Part shown: positions 25,411-34,321 of the stretch, piece by piece
Numbering within the stretch: position 1 is the first letter of the stretch
Layout of the letters: the number at the start of each line of letters is the position of its first letter
Source of the DNA: Atlantibacter subterraneus
GTDB lineage: Bacteria; Pseudomonadota; Gammaproteobacteria; Enterobacterales; Enterobacteriaceae
DNA: 64,000 nt
NCBI RefSeq assembly: GCF_027853245.1
Contig: NZ_JAPTZM010000003.1
Reading direction: 5' to 3' (one strand)
Made by a program: the position numbers and the translations under genes
The notes under the pieces: generated by a model
Told to the model about the DNA's origin: nothing
What the model saw: the letters and a program-made list of their open reading frames with translations, nothing else
Databases searched by the model: none

Positions 25411-26489
25411 CAGAGCACCTTCTTAATGATTGTCACCGCCCGATACTGGCCGATGGCGTCGCCCACTTCAGTAATGGTGATGCCTTTTTCCCGCGCCAGG
25501 TACACCAGCAGCGCCACGTCGGGATCGGCGGCGGAGCGTACCAGCACATGGTCCGGCACCCGGCGCAACACGGCGCGGGTGGCCTCGGCGATGCCGGGCT
25601 TGATGCGGTTGACGCTGGAAATCTGGTAGCGGTCAGCCAGCGTCTGGATCACCCGCTCGCTTTGCTGCTGAAGCTGCGCTTTTCTCGCCTCCGACAGGTC
25701 GCCGGGGGGCAATGTGCTGAAATCCAGGCGCTGGCGGTATTGCGCCACGGTATCCACCAGCACCCGGCTGCATTCGAATTGCGCCAGGTGATCGCAAATC
25801 ACGCAGCCGTGCAGGCCCTCGGCGGACCAGATTGAACGGGAAATCATGCCGGAAACCGGCGCGCCCATAATACCGAACGGGATCAGCCAGTCGTCATCGC
25901 TGGCGGCGAGCCAGGCTTTGCCGCACGGATCGGCGAGTACCGCCAGGCGCGGCTGTTCAGGGTAGCCGGGACGATGTTGCAAACTGCGCCGCAGCTCACC
26001 GGAGATCGCGCCTTTTCCGGTCCAGCCATCGACAAACACAATGCCATCGGTGCCGTGGCGCGCTTCAATCCACGCCAGCGCCGCTTCATCAATGCCCCGG
26101 TCGCGGATAATACTGATGCCGTAATGGTGCGATTGTTTACCCATTTCGCGCAGGGTCTGGTGCAGCATCACGCCGAGCGGGACACCCGCGCGCACCAGGC
26201 TTGCCAGCACGATCGGCGTGTCGCCGAAGCGCTCCGCCAGCGCCTGCGCCAGTATCGCCACTTCTTTGGCTAAACGTTCCGCGCCGCGATCCAGCGCCTG
26301 AGAAAAAATATCCAGATGCCAGGCGGTGGGCTCTGGCTCCTGGCTGAGCATTTCCGAATAGTGGCGCGCGCCGGACTGGATCAACTGCTCTTTCTGATCG
26401 ACCGGCGTCATTTCCATTTCAACGGGGTTGAGCAGAAAGTGAATGTCCTGTGGTGAATACGAGCCGGAAAACGGCGTGAAATCAGTCAT
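25410..26489 (-). CDS. StiP-type phosphoribosyltransferase with C-terminal PELOTA-like domain
   Basis: A 359-residue protein, often labelled 'cysteine protease StiP family' but with a phosphoribosyltransferase-like N-terminal part: 'PIVLASLVRAGVPLGVMLHQ' and 'GIVFVDGWTGKGAISGEL' resemble the PRPP loop. The C-terminal region (about 265-359, 'IKPGIAEATRAVLRRVPDHV', 'VRSAADPDVALLVYLAREKG') matches the small PELOTA-type RNA-binding domain described for these proteins. The ATG at 26489 with GGAG upstream is chosen. It overlaps the HAD gene by eight bases. A role as a base-ribose transferase in the ter module is inferred from published comparative genomics. Confidence 0.82.
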   Translation of the reverse strand: MTDFTPFSGSYSPQDIHFLLNPVEMEMTPVDQKEQLIQSGARHYSEMLSQEPEPTAWHLDIFSQALDRGAERLAKEVAILAQALAERFGDTPIVLASLVRAGVPLGVMLHQTLREMGKQSHHYGISIIRDRGIDEAALAWIEARHGTDGIVFVDGWTGKGAISGELRRSLQHRPGYPEQPRLAVLADPCGKAWLAASDDDWLIPFGIMGAPVSGMISRSIWSAEGLHGCVICDHLAQFECSRVLVDTVAQYRQRLDFSTLPPGDLSEARKAQLQQQSERVIQTLADRYQISSVNRIKPGIAEATRAVLRRVPDHVLVRSAADPDVALLVYLAREKGITITEVGDAIGQYRAVTIIKKVL

Positions 26490-27261
26490 ACAGTTCTCCA
26501 AATAGCGTCTGCGTGATGCTGTGGGCAAACTGGCTCTGGCGCGGCAGGCCGAACCAGGTGCAGAGCCGCATAAAGCGGTGGTCGCTTAAGCTGTCGCCAA
26601 GGCCGATCACCGGGAAAACGCCGCGCTGCTGGCGCAGTTTTTCCAGCAGCCAGGTTACCGCCAGCCCTTTTTCCACGACAGTCGGCAGCCAGGCGACATT
26701 ATTGCTGTTGCGGTGGATGTAATAGCCCTCGGTGGGGAAGGTCTGTTCGATTTCGTCGGCGATGGCGTTGAGTTCGTCCAGCCGGGTGCTGTCGCGGTGT
26801 TTCATCACCAGATACACCGGTACGTCGCCGTATTCGTAGTTAATCCGCGCCCAGCCGTTGATATTGCGCGCCGCCATCAGCTCGGTAATGGCGCTTTGCA
26901 TGGCGAGGAGTTTGTCGGCATAGGGCTGTAATTTCGCCAGCATCAGCGCTTTCCAGGCGTCGTCCGGCTGGCCCTGCGGATCGAGGATCACCGCGCCGTG
27001 GGTGGTCACCGCCCAGGATCGGAACGGGATGGTGACGCGGGCGATCTCTTCAGTGCCGCGCGCGGTGACCGGGATCAGCTCGGCGTGCTCCAGCATCCAG
27101 TCCACCAGCATCGCCTGTTCTTCGGTCATAAAGCTGCGCGGCGCCAGGCTGCGATCCAGCGCGCCGGTGCGAAACGGGGCCAGATCCAGCTCATCCACCA
27201 TCTTGCGGCGGGTCTGGAATAATGTGTCGTCGAGATCGGAAAAAATCACCGGCCTATTCAT
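26482..27261 (-). CDS. HAD-superfamily hydrolase of the ter module
   Basis: A 259-residue HAD phosphatase-like protein. Motif I is 'IFSDLDDTLFQTRRKM' (the nucleophilic Asp in DLDDT), motif II is probably 'LIPVTARGTEEI', and motif IV is 'PVIGLGDSLSDHRFM'. A large C2-type cap lies between (about 85-205). It probably removes phosphate from a sugar-phosphate or nucleotide intermediate made by the neighbouring phosphoribosyltransferases. Overlaps both neighbours by eight bases, a tightly coupled operon. Confidence 0.88.
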   Translation of the reverse strand: MNRPVIFSDLDDTLFQTRRKMVDELDLAPFRTGALDRSLAPRSFMTEEQAMLVDWMLEHAELIPVTARGTEEIARVTIPFRSWAVTTHGAVILDPQGQPDDAWKALMLAKLQPYADKLLAMQSAITELMAARNINGWARINYEYGDVPVYLVMKHRDSTRLDELNAIADEIEQTFPTEGYYIHRNSNNVAWLPTVVEKGLAVTWLLEKLRQQRGVFPVIGLGDSLSDHRFMRLCTWFGLPRQSQFAHSITQTLFGELYD

Positions 27262-28375
27262 AGCTAATTACCTCTACGCGGGGCGCAACCTGGCGTAGCG
27301 CATCCAGCAGTACTGGATCGATGCTGGTGGCGGGGGTTTCCGCGCACAGCAAAATGCGGTCGAACTGCTGATGCGCGACGTTATAGACAAAATTGGGGAT
27401 GCCGAGGCCGTAATTGTCGGCAAAGGCAAGGGCGGACTGAATGGCGAACCCGGTGGCAATCGGCGAGCGGGTCGTGGAGCTGTACTTCACCTCCGCGCCC
27501 GCGTTTTCCAGCCGCTCCGCCAGCAAAAACGGTTGCCAGACAAATTCGCTGGTGCCCAGCACCAGGATCTTTTCACCGGGCCGGGCGGTAATATGCGCGC
27601 CCAAATCCGCCGCAGGCGTCGCCATGCCCAGCCGTCCCCAGTTCTGGCGGCCAGTAATCGGCACGCTGCCCGTCGCCGTAACGTTCACCGCAGGCATCAC
27701 CGGTACGGGCGCATCGGGATTCGGTTCCCAATGCCAGTCGCCCTGCACCAGCGATACGGTGGCGATCGGCAAGTTACAGCGCTGCGCCAGGGCGTCGCCG
27801 CTCCAGTCGGTGAGGGTGACCGCCAGAACCTGGGCGATCTGCGTCAACCCGGCGCTTTGTAGCGCGTCCAGCAAATTAATAAACGTGTTGCCAGTGGTGG
27901 CTTCGTCATCGATAAGCACCAGCGTGCGGGCGTTAAGCACTCGGCGGCGCATTTCGGCATCATCCGGCAGATAAATCAGGTGATCGGTAGCGTGGCTGTG
28001 GTTCTCTTTAAATTCACACAGCAGTTCGCCGGGCACCGGATGGCGCGTCGAGGTCAGATACACCGGTTCCGCCGCCTGGTGGCGCAGTTCATCAAACACG
28101 CCTGCGCCAAGGCCGACCGCGGTTTCCGCCATGCCGATAAACAGCACCGGGCCCGCTTCAAGCTTAGGAAACTGTTCCGCCAGCTGTCGATACACCGATC
28201 GCATGATGCCGGGGGCGACCGGGATATGGCGGCCCAGCACTTTGCTGACGAACAAAAAGGCGCGCTTCGGATTGCGGCGCTCCGCCAGCTCAAACAGTTC
28301 ATCCAGCTGGCGCATACCGCCGGTTGGCGTCACGCGTAACGTTCCGCTGGAGAGCGTGCGGCTAAATTCACTCAT
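27254..28375 (-). CDS. Phosphoribosyltransferase with TRSP domain
   Basis: A 373-residue protein with an N-terminal phosphoribosyltransferase domain (about 25-215) whose PRPP-binding loop is 'LVLIDDEATTGNTFINLL', and a C-terminal TRSP domain (about 255-370) named after the Thr-Arg-Ser-Pro motif visible in 'SSTTRSPIATGFAIQSA'. The ATG at 28375 has GAAGAGA at a sensible distance; the ATG at 28381 is too close to it. It overlaps the ATP-grasp gene by eight bases (by 14 if the start is 28381). Together with the StiP-like gene it provides the two ribosyl-transfer steps of the ter-linked pathway; the base and product are unknown. Confidence 0.85.
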   Translation of the reverse strand: MSEFSRTLSSGTLRVTPTGGMRQLDELFELAERRNPKRAFLFVSKVLGRHIPVAPGIMRSVYRQLAEQFPKLEAGPVLFIGMAETAVGLGAGVFDELRHQAAEPVYLTSTRHPVPGELLCEFKENHSHATDHLIYLPDDAEMRRRVLNARTLVLIDDEATTGNTFINLLDALQSAGLTQIAQVLAVTLTDWSGDALAQRCNLPIATVSLVQGDWHWEPNPDAPVPVMPAVNVTATGSVPITGRQNWGRLGMATPAADLGAHITARPGEKILVLGTSEFVWQPFLLAERLENAGAEVKYSSTTRSPIATGFAIQSALAFADNYGLGIPNFVYNVAHQQFDRILLCAETPATSIDPVLLDALRQVAPRVEVISYE

Positions 28376-29444
28376 GGTCATTCTCTTCGCGATACCTGTT
28401 GGTCAATGCGGTTGGGTAGTTGACCGCTTCGGTCAGCGGCCTGACGACGGCAGGCGCAAAGGCGCGCTCCGCTTCATCCAGCACGTCCTGCTGGCTCATC
28501 AGCCCAAGCTGGCGGAAGGCGAACAGGCCTGGCAGGTTCACCCCGCTCAGGCGGGTATAACCGATGCCCCCGGAAGGACGCATATTGATTTCCAGCAGCA
28601 GCGGTTTACCGCTGGTGGTGTTGCGGGTTTGCACGTTGACCAGCCCATCGGCCTTCATCAGGCGCGCGCAGGCTTTCGCCAGTTCGAAAGCCTCGCCGTG
28701 GTTTTCCAGATACTGCACCGAGCCTTCTTTACGGCGGCCCACCGCCGCCAGCACCGCGCCGTCTTCCACCAGCATATCCACCGAATATTCCGGGCCGGGG
28801 AGATACGGCATTAATACCAGCGGTTCGAATTCGCCCGCCTGCTCCAGGGCGCTGAGATAAAAGCGTGCGTTCACTTTGCGGCTGTCGGGGTTAATAAAGT
28901 GCGCCATCGGCGAGACGTTTTCATCAAATCGCCAGAATCCCATGCCATAAATGCCTTTCACCGGTTTAACGCACAGTGATTTGCTGGCGAACGGGGAGCG
29001 GGCAATCAGCGCGCGCAGTTCGTCTACCGATTCCACCCGCAGGGACGGGACCACGGGTAAACCGGCTTTTTCCATGGCATGGGCGTATTCGACTTTATCG
29101 TCGGCCAGTTCAAACATGGCGGGCTGAAGAGAGCCGGTAGTAAGCGTGACGCCGCTGGCGGTAATCGCCGCGCGATGGGCTTCAAACCAGGCGGCGTGGC
29201 GGCCGGTATGAATCGCCTTAACGCCCAGCTTTTTCACTGTGGCAAGAATAAACGCCAGCCGGCCGTCGGCGTCCTGCGGTTCAGTCAGCGCGATATCGGC
29301 CTGGGAGAGGATCTCATGGCGTTCGTTGCGGTGCGACGCAATCACCGTCACATCGGTTTGCTTCAGATTAGCGAACGCGCGGATGCCCTGAATCAGATCG
29401 CGCTGGGAGGACAAGCCTTCCATTAGCCAGATTTTGTTAGTCAT
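28368..29444 (-). CDS. ATP-grasp ligase of the ter module
   Basis: A 358-residue ATP-grasp protein. The N-terminal Rossmann part ('KIWLMEGLSSQRDLIQGIRA') precedes the grasp domain with 'SLCVKPVKGIYGMGFWRF' (nucleotide loop), 'VLMPYLPGPEYSVDMLVEDG' and the metal-binding 'LLLEINMRPSGGIGYTRLSG'. Such enzymes join a carboxylate to an amine with ATP. It is the first gene of the minus-strand operon and is divergent from terZ. The operon order (ATP-grasp, PRTase-TRSP, HAD, StiP, aldolase) is the one seen in plasmid and island ter loci. Confidence 0.88.
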   Translation of the reverse strand: MTNKIWLMEGLSSQRDLIQGIRAFANLKQTDVTVIASHRNERHEILSQADIALTEPQDADGRLAFILATVKKLGVKAIHTGRHAAWFEAHRAAITASGVTLTTGSLQPAMFELADDKVEYAHAMEKAGLPVVPSLRVESVDELRALIARSPFASKSLCVKPVKGIYGMGFWRFDENVSPMAHFINPDSRKVNARFYLSALEQAGEFEPLVLMPYLPGPEYSVDMLVEDGAVLAAVGRRKEGSVQYLENHGEAFELAKACARLMKADGLVNVQTRNTTSGKPLLLEINMRPSGGIGYTRLSGVNLPGLFAFRQLGLMSQQDVLDEAERAFAPAVVRPLTEAVNYPTALTNRYREENDHE

Positions 29445-29522
29445 TTTATTTATTACCGATAGGGCGGGGTTGAATGGCTACAGTTAGGTAATAAGTCTAG
29501 AAAGCGGTAAAAAAGTTGTCAA

Positions 29523-29552
29523 TCATAATATGATTTGATTTCGGAAGGATTT
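29523..29552 (+). repeat. Ter regulatory repeat, copy A
   Basis: The copy holds TCATAATATGATTT followed by GGAAGGATTT. With the preceding A, ATCAT and ATGAT form inverted arms spaced by three bases. It aligns with copy B at 29692 over its whole length with only a few mismatches and one gap. It is about 80 bp from the start of the ATP-grasp gene and is a candidate TerW site (inference). Confidence 0.6.
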
Positions 29553-29691
29553 ATTTCTGTATTTTGCTTCCTGGTTTGCTAAAATTTTTTAGTAAATTTC
29601 TGCGTGTTATACGTTTTTAATTTTTTGAAATATAAGTGATTTACCTTTCTTTAAAAATTCACAGGTAAAATGATCTTGTTCATTAACTACA

Positions 29692-29720
29692 TCATGATAT
29701 GATTTTTATCTGAAGGATTT
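29692..29720 (+). repeat. Ter regulatory repeat, copy B
   Basis: The copy holds TCATGATATGATTT followed by TGAAGGATTT and has the same ATCAT/ATGAT arms as copy A in the same orientation. It ends about 50 bp before the terZ start codon, overlapping the expected promoter. Confidence 0.6.
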
Positions 29721-29770
29721 TGGTGTAAAAACGCAACCTTTTTCACGAGCCACTTTATGGAGATCTGACC

Positions 29771-30355
29771 ATGGTTTCATTAACAAAAAACCAAACTGTT
29801 TCACTCAGCAAGCAATCGTCGGCGCTCAACCAGCTGCATTTCGGCCTGGGCTGGGATCCCATCAAGAAGAAAGGGATGCTAGGCAAACTGTTTGGCGGTA
29901 ATGATTCCATCGATCTTGATGCGGGCTGCGTACTGCTCGATAAATCGGGCGGCAAAATCGACACCGTCTGGTTCCGCAAGCTGAAATCCTCCTGCAACTC
30001 CGTGGTACACAGCGGCGATAACCTGACCGGTGAAGGCGACGGCGATGATGAAGTCATCCGCGTGGATCTGACGCGTCTGCCTGCCCAGGTGGAATATCTG
30101 GCCTTTACCGTTAACAGTTTCCGCGGCCAGAGCTTTAACGATGTGGAAAACGCCTTCTGCCGCGTGGTCGATCAGAACAACAAAGAGCTGGCGCGCTATC
30201 AGCTGAACGAGCAGGGCTCGCACACCGGCATCGTGATCGCTTCTCTGCGCCGCAACAACGGCGAGTGGGATTTCACCGCGCTGGGCAAAGCCTGTAGCGG
30301 CCGCACCATTGACGATATGCACAGCGACATCGTCGCGGCGGTGGTGCGCTCATGA
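29771..30355 (+). CDS. terZ: Tellurium resistance protein TerZ
   Basis: A 194-residue TerD-family protein. It shows the calcium-binding motifs 'DSIDLDAGCVLLD' and 'GDNLTGEGDGDDE', and the family's C-terminal 'GEWDFTALGKACSG' block. TerD-type proteins bind calcium in the cytoplasm or at the membrane and are required for tellurite, colicin and phage resistance, with a mechanism still unclear. First gene of terZABCDE; its stop overlaps the terA start (ATGA). Confidence 0.93.
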   Translation: MVSLTKNQTVSLSKQSSALNQLHFGLGWDPIKKKGMLGKLFGGNDSIDLDAGCVLLDKSGGKIDTVWFRKLKSSCNSVVHSGDNLTGEGDGDDEVIRVDLTRLPAQVEYLAFTVNSFRGQSFNDVENAFCRVVDQNNKELARYQLNEQGSHTGIVIASLRRNNGEWDFTALGKACSGRTIDDMHSDIVAAVVRS

Positions 30356-31512
30356 ACATGACGGCGGGAGGCAATGCCTCCGTTCCTTCTCAACCGTTGA
30401 CGGTGCGGGTGCTGTCCGGCGCGGCGGTTGACGCTTCCGCTTTCCGGCTGTTCGCTACCGGCAAGGTGAAGGGCGACGCCGATATGGTGTTTTACGGCCA
30501 GCCTAAAAATGACGACGCCACTATCGCGCTGATCAATGACGGCAATAACACCGCGTTTAGCGTGGATCTCAACCGTCTTCAGGCCGATGTGCAAAAAGTG
30601 GCCTTTACCGTGACCTGCGACGGCAACCAGACCGTAGCGGGCCTGCAACGCCTGGCAATCCAGGTGGAAGCGGCGGGGCAAGTGCTGCTGAACGGCGTAG
30701 TGGACCTGAACGGTCGCCAGGAAGCGGCGCTGATTTTAGGCGAACTGTATCGCCGTAACAGCGAGTGGAAATTCCGCTTTATCGCCCAGGGCTTTAACGG
30801 CGGGCTGAAACCGCTGGCGGAGCATTTCGGCGTGGATGTGGCAGATAGCCCGGCACCGACGGCGGCCCCCGCGCCGACGCCTGCGCCCACTCCGGCAGCG
30901 TCTAAAATCAATCTCAGCAAGGTTTCCCTGACCAAAGAGAAACCGGCAATCAGCCTGACCAAGCGCGATAACTTCGGTGAGATCCGCATTAACCTGAACT
31001 GGCATCGCGGCAACCCGGCGACCGGTTTGCGTGCGGTATTTGGCGGCAGCAAGGGTATCGATCTGGATTTAGGCGCGTTTGTTGAACTGAGCGATGGCTA
31101 CAAAACCGTGATTCAGGCGCTGGGCAACCGCTTCGGCTCTATGGACAGCGAGCCGTATGTCCAGTTGCAGGGCGACGATCGCACCGGCGAGTTTTCTACC
31201 GGCGAGTGGCTGCACGTAAATGGCCGCGAGTGGAAACACATCCGCGAAGTGCTGATTTTCGCCTTTATTTACGAAGGTGTGCCGAGCTGGGACAAAACCG
31301 ACGGCGTGGTATCGCTGTTTATCCCGGACCAGCCGCCGATCGAAACCCGTATGACCGAAGGGCAGAACAACCGCAACATGTGCGCCATCGCCCGTCTGGT
31401 TAACGAAAACGGCAATATAAAAGTAGAACGAATCAATCAGTTCTTTAATGGACATAGCGATATGGACAAGGCGTTCGGCTGGGGCTTTAGCTGGAAGGCG
31501 GGTTCCAAGTAA
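30352..31512 (+). CDS. terA: Tellurium resistance protein TerA
   Basis: A 386-residue double-domain protein. Residues about 15-165 form a TerD-like domain in which the acidic calcium motif is degenerate ('DGNNTAFSVDLN'). A Pro/Ala-rich linker (about 166-184) connects to a second domain (about 195-385) with 'GSKGIDLDLGAFVELSDG' and 'GDDRTGEFSTGEW'. The two-domain layout is normal for TerA. It probably interacts with the other Ter proteins at the membrane. Translationally coupled to terZ. Confidence 0.92.
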   Translation: MNMTAGGNASVPSQPLTVRVLSGAAVDASAFRLFATGKVKGDADMVFYGQPKNDDATIALINDGNNTAFSVDLNRLQADVQKVAFTVTCDGNQTVAGLQRLAIQVEAAGQVLLNGVVDLNGRQEAALILGELYRRNSEWKFRFIAQGFNGGLKPLAEHFGVDVADSPAPTAAPAPTPAPTPAASKINLSKVSLTKEKPAISLTKRDNFGEIRINLNWHRGNPATGLRAVFGGSKGIDLDLGAFVELSDGYKTVIQALGNRFGSMDSEPYVQLQGDDRTGEFSTGEWLHVNGREWKHIREVLIFAFIYEGVPSWDKTDGVVSLFIPDQPPIETRMTEGQNNRNMCAIARLVNENGNIKVERINQFFNGHSDMDKAFGWGFSWKAGSK

Positions 31513-31534
31513 TTTCTTTGGCAGAGGGTGTTAT

Positions 31535-31990
31535 ATGAGTTTCTTCAATAAAGTAAAAGGGGCGTTTAGCGCCAGCCGCGACGAGTTAACCAAACAGGTT
31601 GGCCGTTTCAAAAACAAAAAATTTATGCAGGGCACGGTGGCGGTCTGCGCGCGTATCGCGGTATCCAGCGATGGCGTCAGTTCCGAAGAGAAGCAGAAGA
31701 TGATCGGTTTTCTGCGCGCCTCCGACGAGTTGAAAGTGTTCGATACCTCTGAGGTTATCGACTTCTTTAACAAACTGGTGAGCAGCTTCGATTTCGATAT
31801 GGAAATCGGCAAGGGCGAAACCATGAAGTACATTCTGGCGCTGAAAGATCAGCCCGAAGCCGCGCAGCTGGCGGTACGTGTGGGGATCGCGGTGGCGAAA
31901 AGCGACGGCAATTTCGACCCGGACGAGCAGAAGGCGGCGCGTGAAATCGCCCTGGCACTGGGCTTTGAACCGGCCGAATTCGGTCTTTGA
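31535..31990 (+). CDS. terB: Tellurium resistance protein TerB
   Basis: A 151-residue all-helical protein, the length of known TerB. The start 'MSFFNKVKGAFSASRDELTK' and the repeated acidic motifs 'ARIAVSSDGVSSEEKQKMIG' and 'GIAVAKSDGNFDPDEQKAAR' mark the two halves of the TerB fold, each with a putative metal-binding site. TerB is known to associate with TerC at the inner membrane. The ATG at 31535 has an AGAGGG site; an upstream frame from 31448 is an artefact of terA. Confidence 0.94.
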   Translation: MSFFNKVKGAFSASRDELTKQVGRFKNKKFMQGTVAVCARIAVSSDGVSSEEKQKMIGFLRASDELKVFDTSEVIDFFNKLVSSFDFDMEIGKGETMKYILALKDQPEAAQLAVRVGIAVAKSDGNFDPDEQKAAREIALALGFEPAEFGL

Positions 31991-32012
31991 TAGCATTTCT
32001 TAAGGGTTTTGT

Positions 32013-33056
32013 ATGGTATCTACGCATATTGGCTTTCCAACAGAAACGGTGGTGGTATTCGTTGCGTTGGCAGTGGGAGCCATTTTTATCGACCTGTTCA
32101 TGCACCGGCATGACAAACCGATCTCGCTGAAAAGCGCGGCGCTGTGGTCCGTATTCTGGGTCCTGGTGGCGATGGCGTTCGCGGGGTTCCTGTATGTTCA
32201 CCACGGCGCGGAAGTCGCCAGCCTGTTCGTGACCGGTTACGCGCTGGAGAAGGTGCTGTCGGTCGATAACCTGTTCGTGATGATGGCGATTTTCTCGTGG
32301 TTCGCCGTGCCGGACCGCTACCGCCACCGCGTGCTGTACTGGGGCATTATCGGTGCCATCGTGTTCAGGGGGATTTTCGTTGCGATTGGTACCGGCCTGC
32401 TTAGCCTCGGTCCGTACGTCGAGATCGTCTTTGCGCTGATCGTGGCCTGGACGGCGGTAATGATGCTGAAAAGCGGCGACGACGATGACGAGATTGAGGA
32501 TTACTCCCAGCATCTCGCCTACCGTATGGTTAAGCGCTTCTTCCCAATCTGGCCGAAACTGAGAGGGCACGCCTTCCTGTTGAATCAGAAAGAAGTGGAT
32601 GAAGAACTGGCGAAGCCGGAAAACAAAGACATTACCATTGGCCGCGGCCAGAAAGCCGCGCTGTACGCCACCCCGCTGATGCTGTGTGTGGCGGTGGTGG
32701 AGCTGTCGGACGTGATGTTTGCCTTCGACTCCGTACCGGCCATTATCGCGGTCAGCCGCGAGCCGCTGATTGTCTATAGTGCCATGATGTTCGCGATCCT
32801 CGGCCTGCGTACCCTGTACTTTGTTCTGGAAGCCCTTAAGCAGTATCTGGTGCACCTGGAAAAAGCCGTTATCGTGTTGCTGTTCTTTATCGCCGCTAAA
32901 CTTGGCCTGAACGCAACCGACCATATCTGGCACCACGGCTTTAATATTTCGGCAACGACCAGCCTGTTTGTGGTTCTGGGTGTGCTTGCATTGGGTATCG
33001 TGGCGAGCATTATGTTCCCCGGTAAACCCGATTCTGAGGAGAAAAAGGAGGGTTAA
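32013..33056 (+). CDS. terC: Tellurium resistance membrane protein TerC
   Basis: A 347-residue inner-membrane protein with about nine helices, containing the TerC/Alx family motifs 'EKVLSVDNLFVMMAIFSWF' and 'ELSDVMFAFDSVPAIIAV', whose aspartates lie within the membrane and may carry metal ions. A cytoplasmic acidic loop (about 155-170, rich in Asp/Glu) separates the two halves. TerC is the membrane anchor of the Ter complex and relatives export manganese. It lies 22 bp after terB. Confidence 0.94.
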   Translation: MVSTHIGFPTETVVVFVALAVGAIFIDLFMHRHDKPISLKSAALWSVFWVLVAMAFAGFLYVHHGAEVASLFVTGYALEKVLSVDNLFVMMAIFSWFAVPDRYRHRVLYWGIIGAIVFRGIFVAIGTGLLSLGPYVEIVFALIVAWTAVMMLKSGDDDDEIEDYSQHLAYRMVKRFFPIWPKLRGHAFLLNQKEVDEELAKPENKDITIGRGQKAALYATPLMLCVAVVELSDVMFAFDSVPAIIAVSREPLIVYSAMMFAILGLRTLYFVLEALKQYLVHLEKAVIVLLFFIAAKLGLNATDHIWHHGFNISATTSLFVVLGVLALGIVASIMFPGKPDSEEKKEG

Positions 33057-33104
33057 CCTCCTTATCCCCGGCAAATAACAACATCAACCAGAGAGGATTG
33101 AACA

Positions 33105-33683
33105 ATGAGTGTTTCTCTTTCTAAAGGCGGGAACGTATCACTGAGTAAAGAAGCGCCGACCATGAAGAACGTGCTGATTGGTCTGGGCTGGGATGTGCGC
33201 GCCACCGATGGTCAGGACTTTGACCTCGACGCCTCCGCCTTTCTGCTGTCCGCCAGTGGAAAAGTACGCAGCGACGCGGATTTCATTTTCTACAACAACC
33301 TGAAATCTGTTGACGGCTCCGTGACCCATACCGGTGATAACCGTACCGGTGAAGGCGACGGCGATGATGAAACCCTGAAAATCAAACTGGATCTGATCCC
33401 GGCTGACGTCGACAAAATCGTTTTCGTGGTCACCATTCACGACGCGCAGGTGCGCCGTCAAAGTTTCGGTCAGGTCTCCGGCGCGTTTATCCGCCTGGTG
33501 AATGATGACAACCAGACCGAAGTGGCGCGTTACGACCTGACGGAAGACGCCTCCACGGAAACCGCAATGCTGTTTGGCGAACTGTATCGCCACAACACCG
33601 AGTGGAAATTCCGCGCGGTCGGCCAGGGCTATGCAGGCGGGCTGGCGTCCGTGTGCGCCCAGTACGGCATCAACGCCTCTTAA
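33105..33683 (+). CDS. terD: Tellurium resistance protein TerD
   Basis: A 192-residue calcium-binding protein of the TerD family with 'DFDLDASAFLLS' and 'GDNRTGEGDGDDE', the two acidic calcium motifs, and the terminal 'GELYRHNTEWKFRAVGQGY' block. It is a close paralogue of terE, about 60 bp downstream, with the same N-terminal 'GGNVSLSKEAPTM' pattern; the pair clearly arose by duplication. Confidence 0.95.
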   Translation: MSVSLSKGGNVSLSKEAPTMKNVLIGLGWDVRATDGQDFDLDASAFLLSASGKVRSDADFIFYNNLKSVDGSVTHTGDNRTGEGDGDDETLKIKLDLIPADVDKIVFVVTIHDAQVRRQSFGQVSGAFIRLVNDDNQTEVARYDLTEDASTETAMLFGELYRHNTEWKFRAVGQGYAGGLASVCAQYGINAS

Positions 33684-33745
33684 TCTGAATACCCAGCGGG
33701 CGGTTAACGCCGCCCGTCTCTCTCCCTAAAAGCAGGAGCTTTAAA

Positions 33746-34321
33746 ATGGCAGTTTCTCTCGTAAAAGGCGGTAACGTATCCCTCACTAAAGAAGCACCGA
33801 CCATGAACATCGCCATGGCTGGCCTGGGCTGGGATGCGCGTGTCACTGACGGACAGGGCTTCGACCTGGACGCATCCGTGTTTATGGTTGGCGAAGACGG
33901 CAAAGTCCTGAGCGACAGCAGCTTCATCTTCTTCAACAACAAACTTAGCGCCTGTGGCTCCGTTGAGCACCAGGGCGACAACCGTACCGGCGAAGGCGAC
34001 GGTGACGACGAGCAGATCAAAGTCGATCTGACCAAAGTGCCTGCTGAGGTGAAAAAGCTGGTTTTCGCGGTCACCATCTATGACGCAGAAGCCCGTAAGC
34101 AGAACTTCGGCATGGTGAGCAACAGCTACATGCGTATCTTTAACAACGACAACGGTTCTGAAATCGCCCGTTTCGATCTGTCTGAAGATGCGTCTACCGA
34201 AACCGCGATGGTGTTTGGCGAGCTGTACCGCCATGGCGCAGAGTGGAAATTCAAAGCGGTAGGCCAGGGCTTTGCAGGCGGGTTGTCTGCGCTGGCGTCG
34301 CAGCATGGCGTGAACGTTTAA
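33746..34321 (+). CDS. terE: Tellurium resistance protein TerE
   Basis: A 191-residue TerD-family paralogue with 'GFDLDASVFMVG', 'GDNRTGEGDGDDE' and 'GELYRHGAEWKFKAVGQGF'. Last gene of this operon: no terF follows, unlike the plasmid-borne operons that end terZABCDEF. The coding end runs into a tandem heptamer repeat (AACGTTT) and then a strong terminator. Confidence 0.95.
   Translation: MAVSLVKGGNVSLTKEAPTMNIAMAGLGWDARVTDGQGFDLDASVFMVGEDGKVLSDSSFIFFNNKLSACGSVEHQGDNRTGEGDGDDEQIKVDLTKVPAEVKKLVFAVTIYDAEARKQNFGMVSNSYMRIFNNDNGSEIARFDLSEDASTETAMVFGELYRHGAEWKFKAVGQGFAGGLSALASQHGVNV

Larger units (their letters stand above)
29445..29770. promoter_or_regulatory. Divergent promoter region of the ter locus
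   Basis: A 326-bp AT-rich interval between the ATP-grasp gene (minus) and terZ (plus). It holds two related ~30-bp repeats (29523-29552 and 29692-29720), each with the inverted arms ATCAT and ATGAT, one near each start codon. Long T/A tracts near 29585-29640 could bend the DNA. The terZ ribosome-binding site is GGAG at 29759-29762. No gene is seen. Confidence 0.7.

Noticed and set aside
31767..33074. Minus-strand frame of 435 residues across terC
   Set aside because: Antisense to terC, His/Gln/Arg-rich, no motif.
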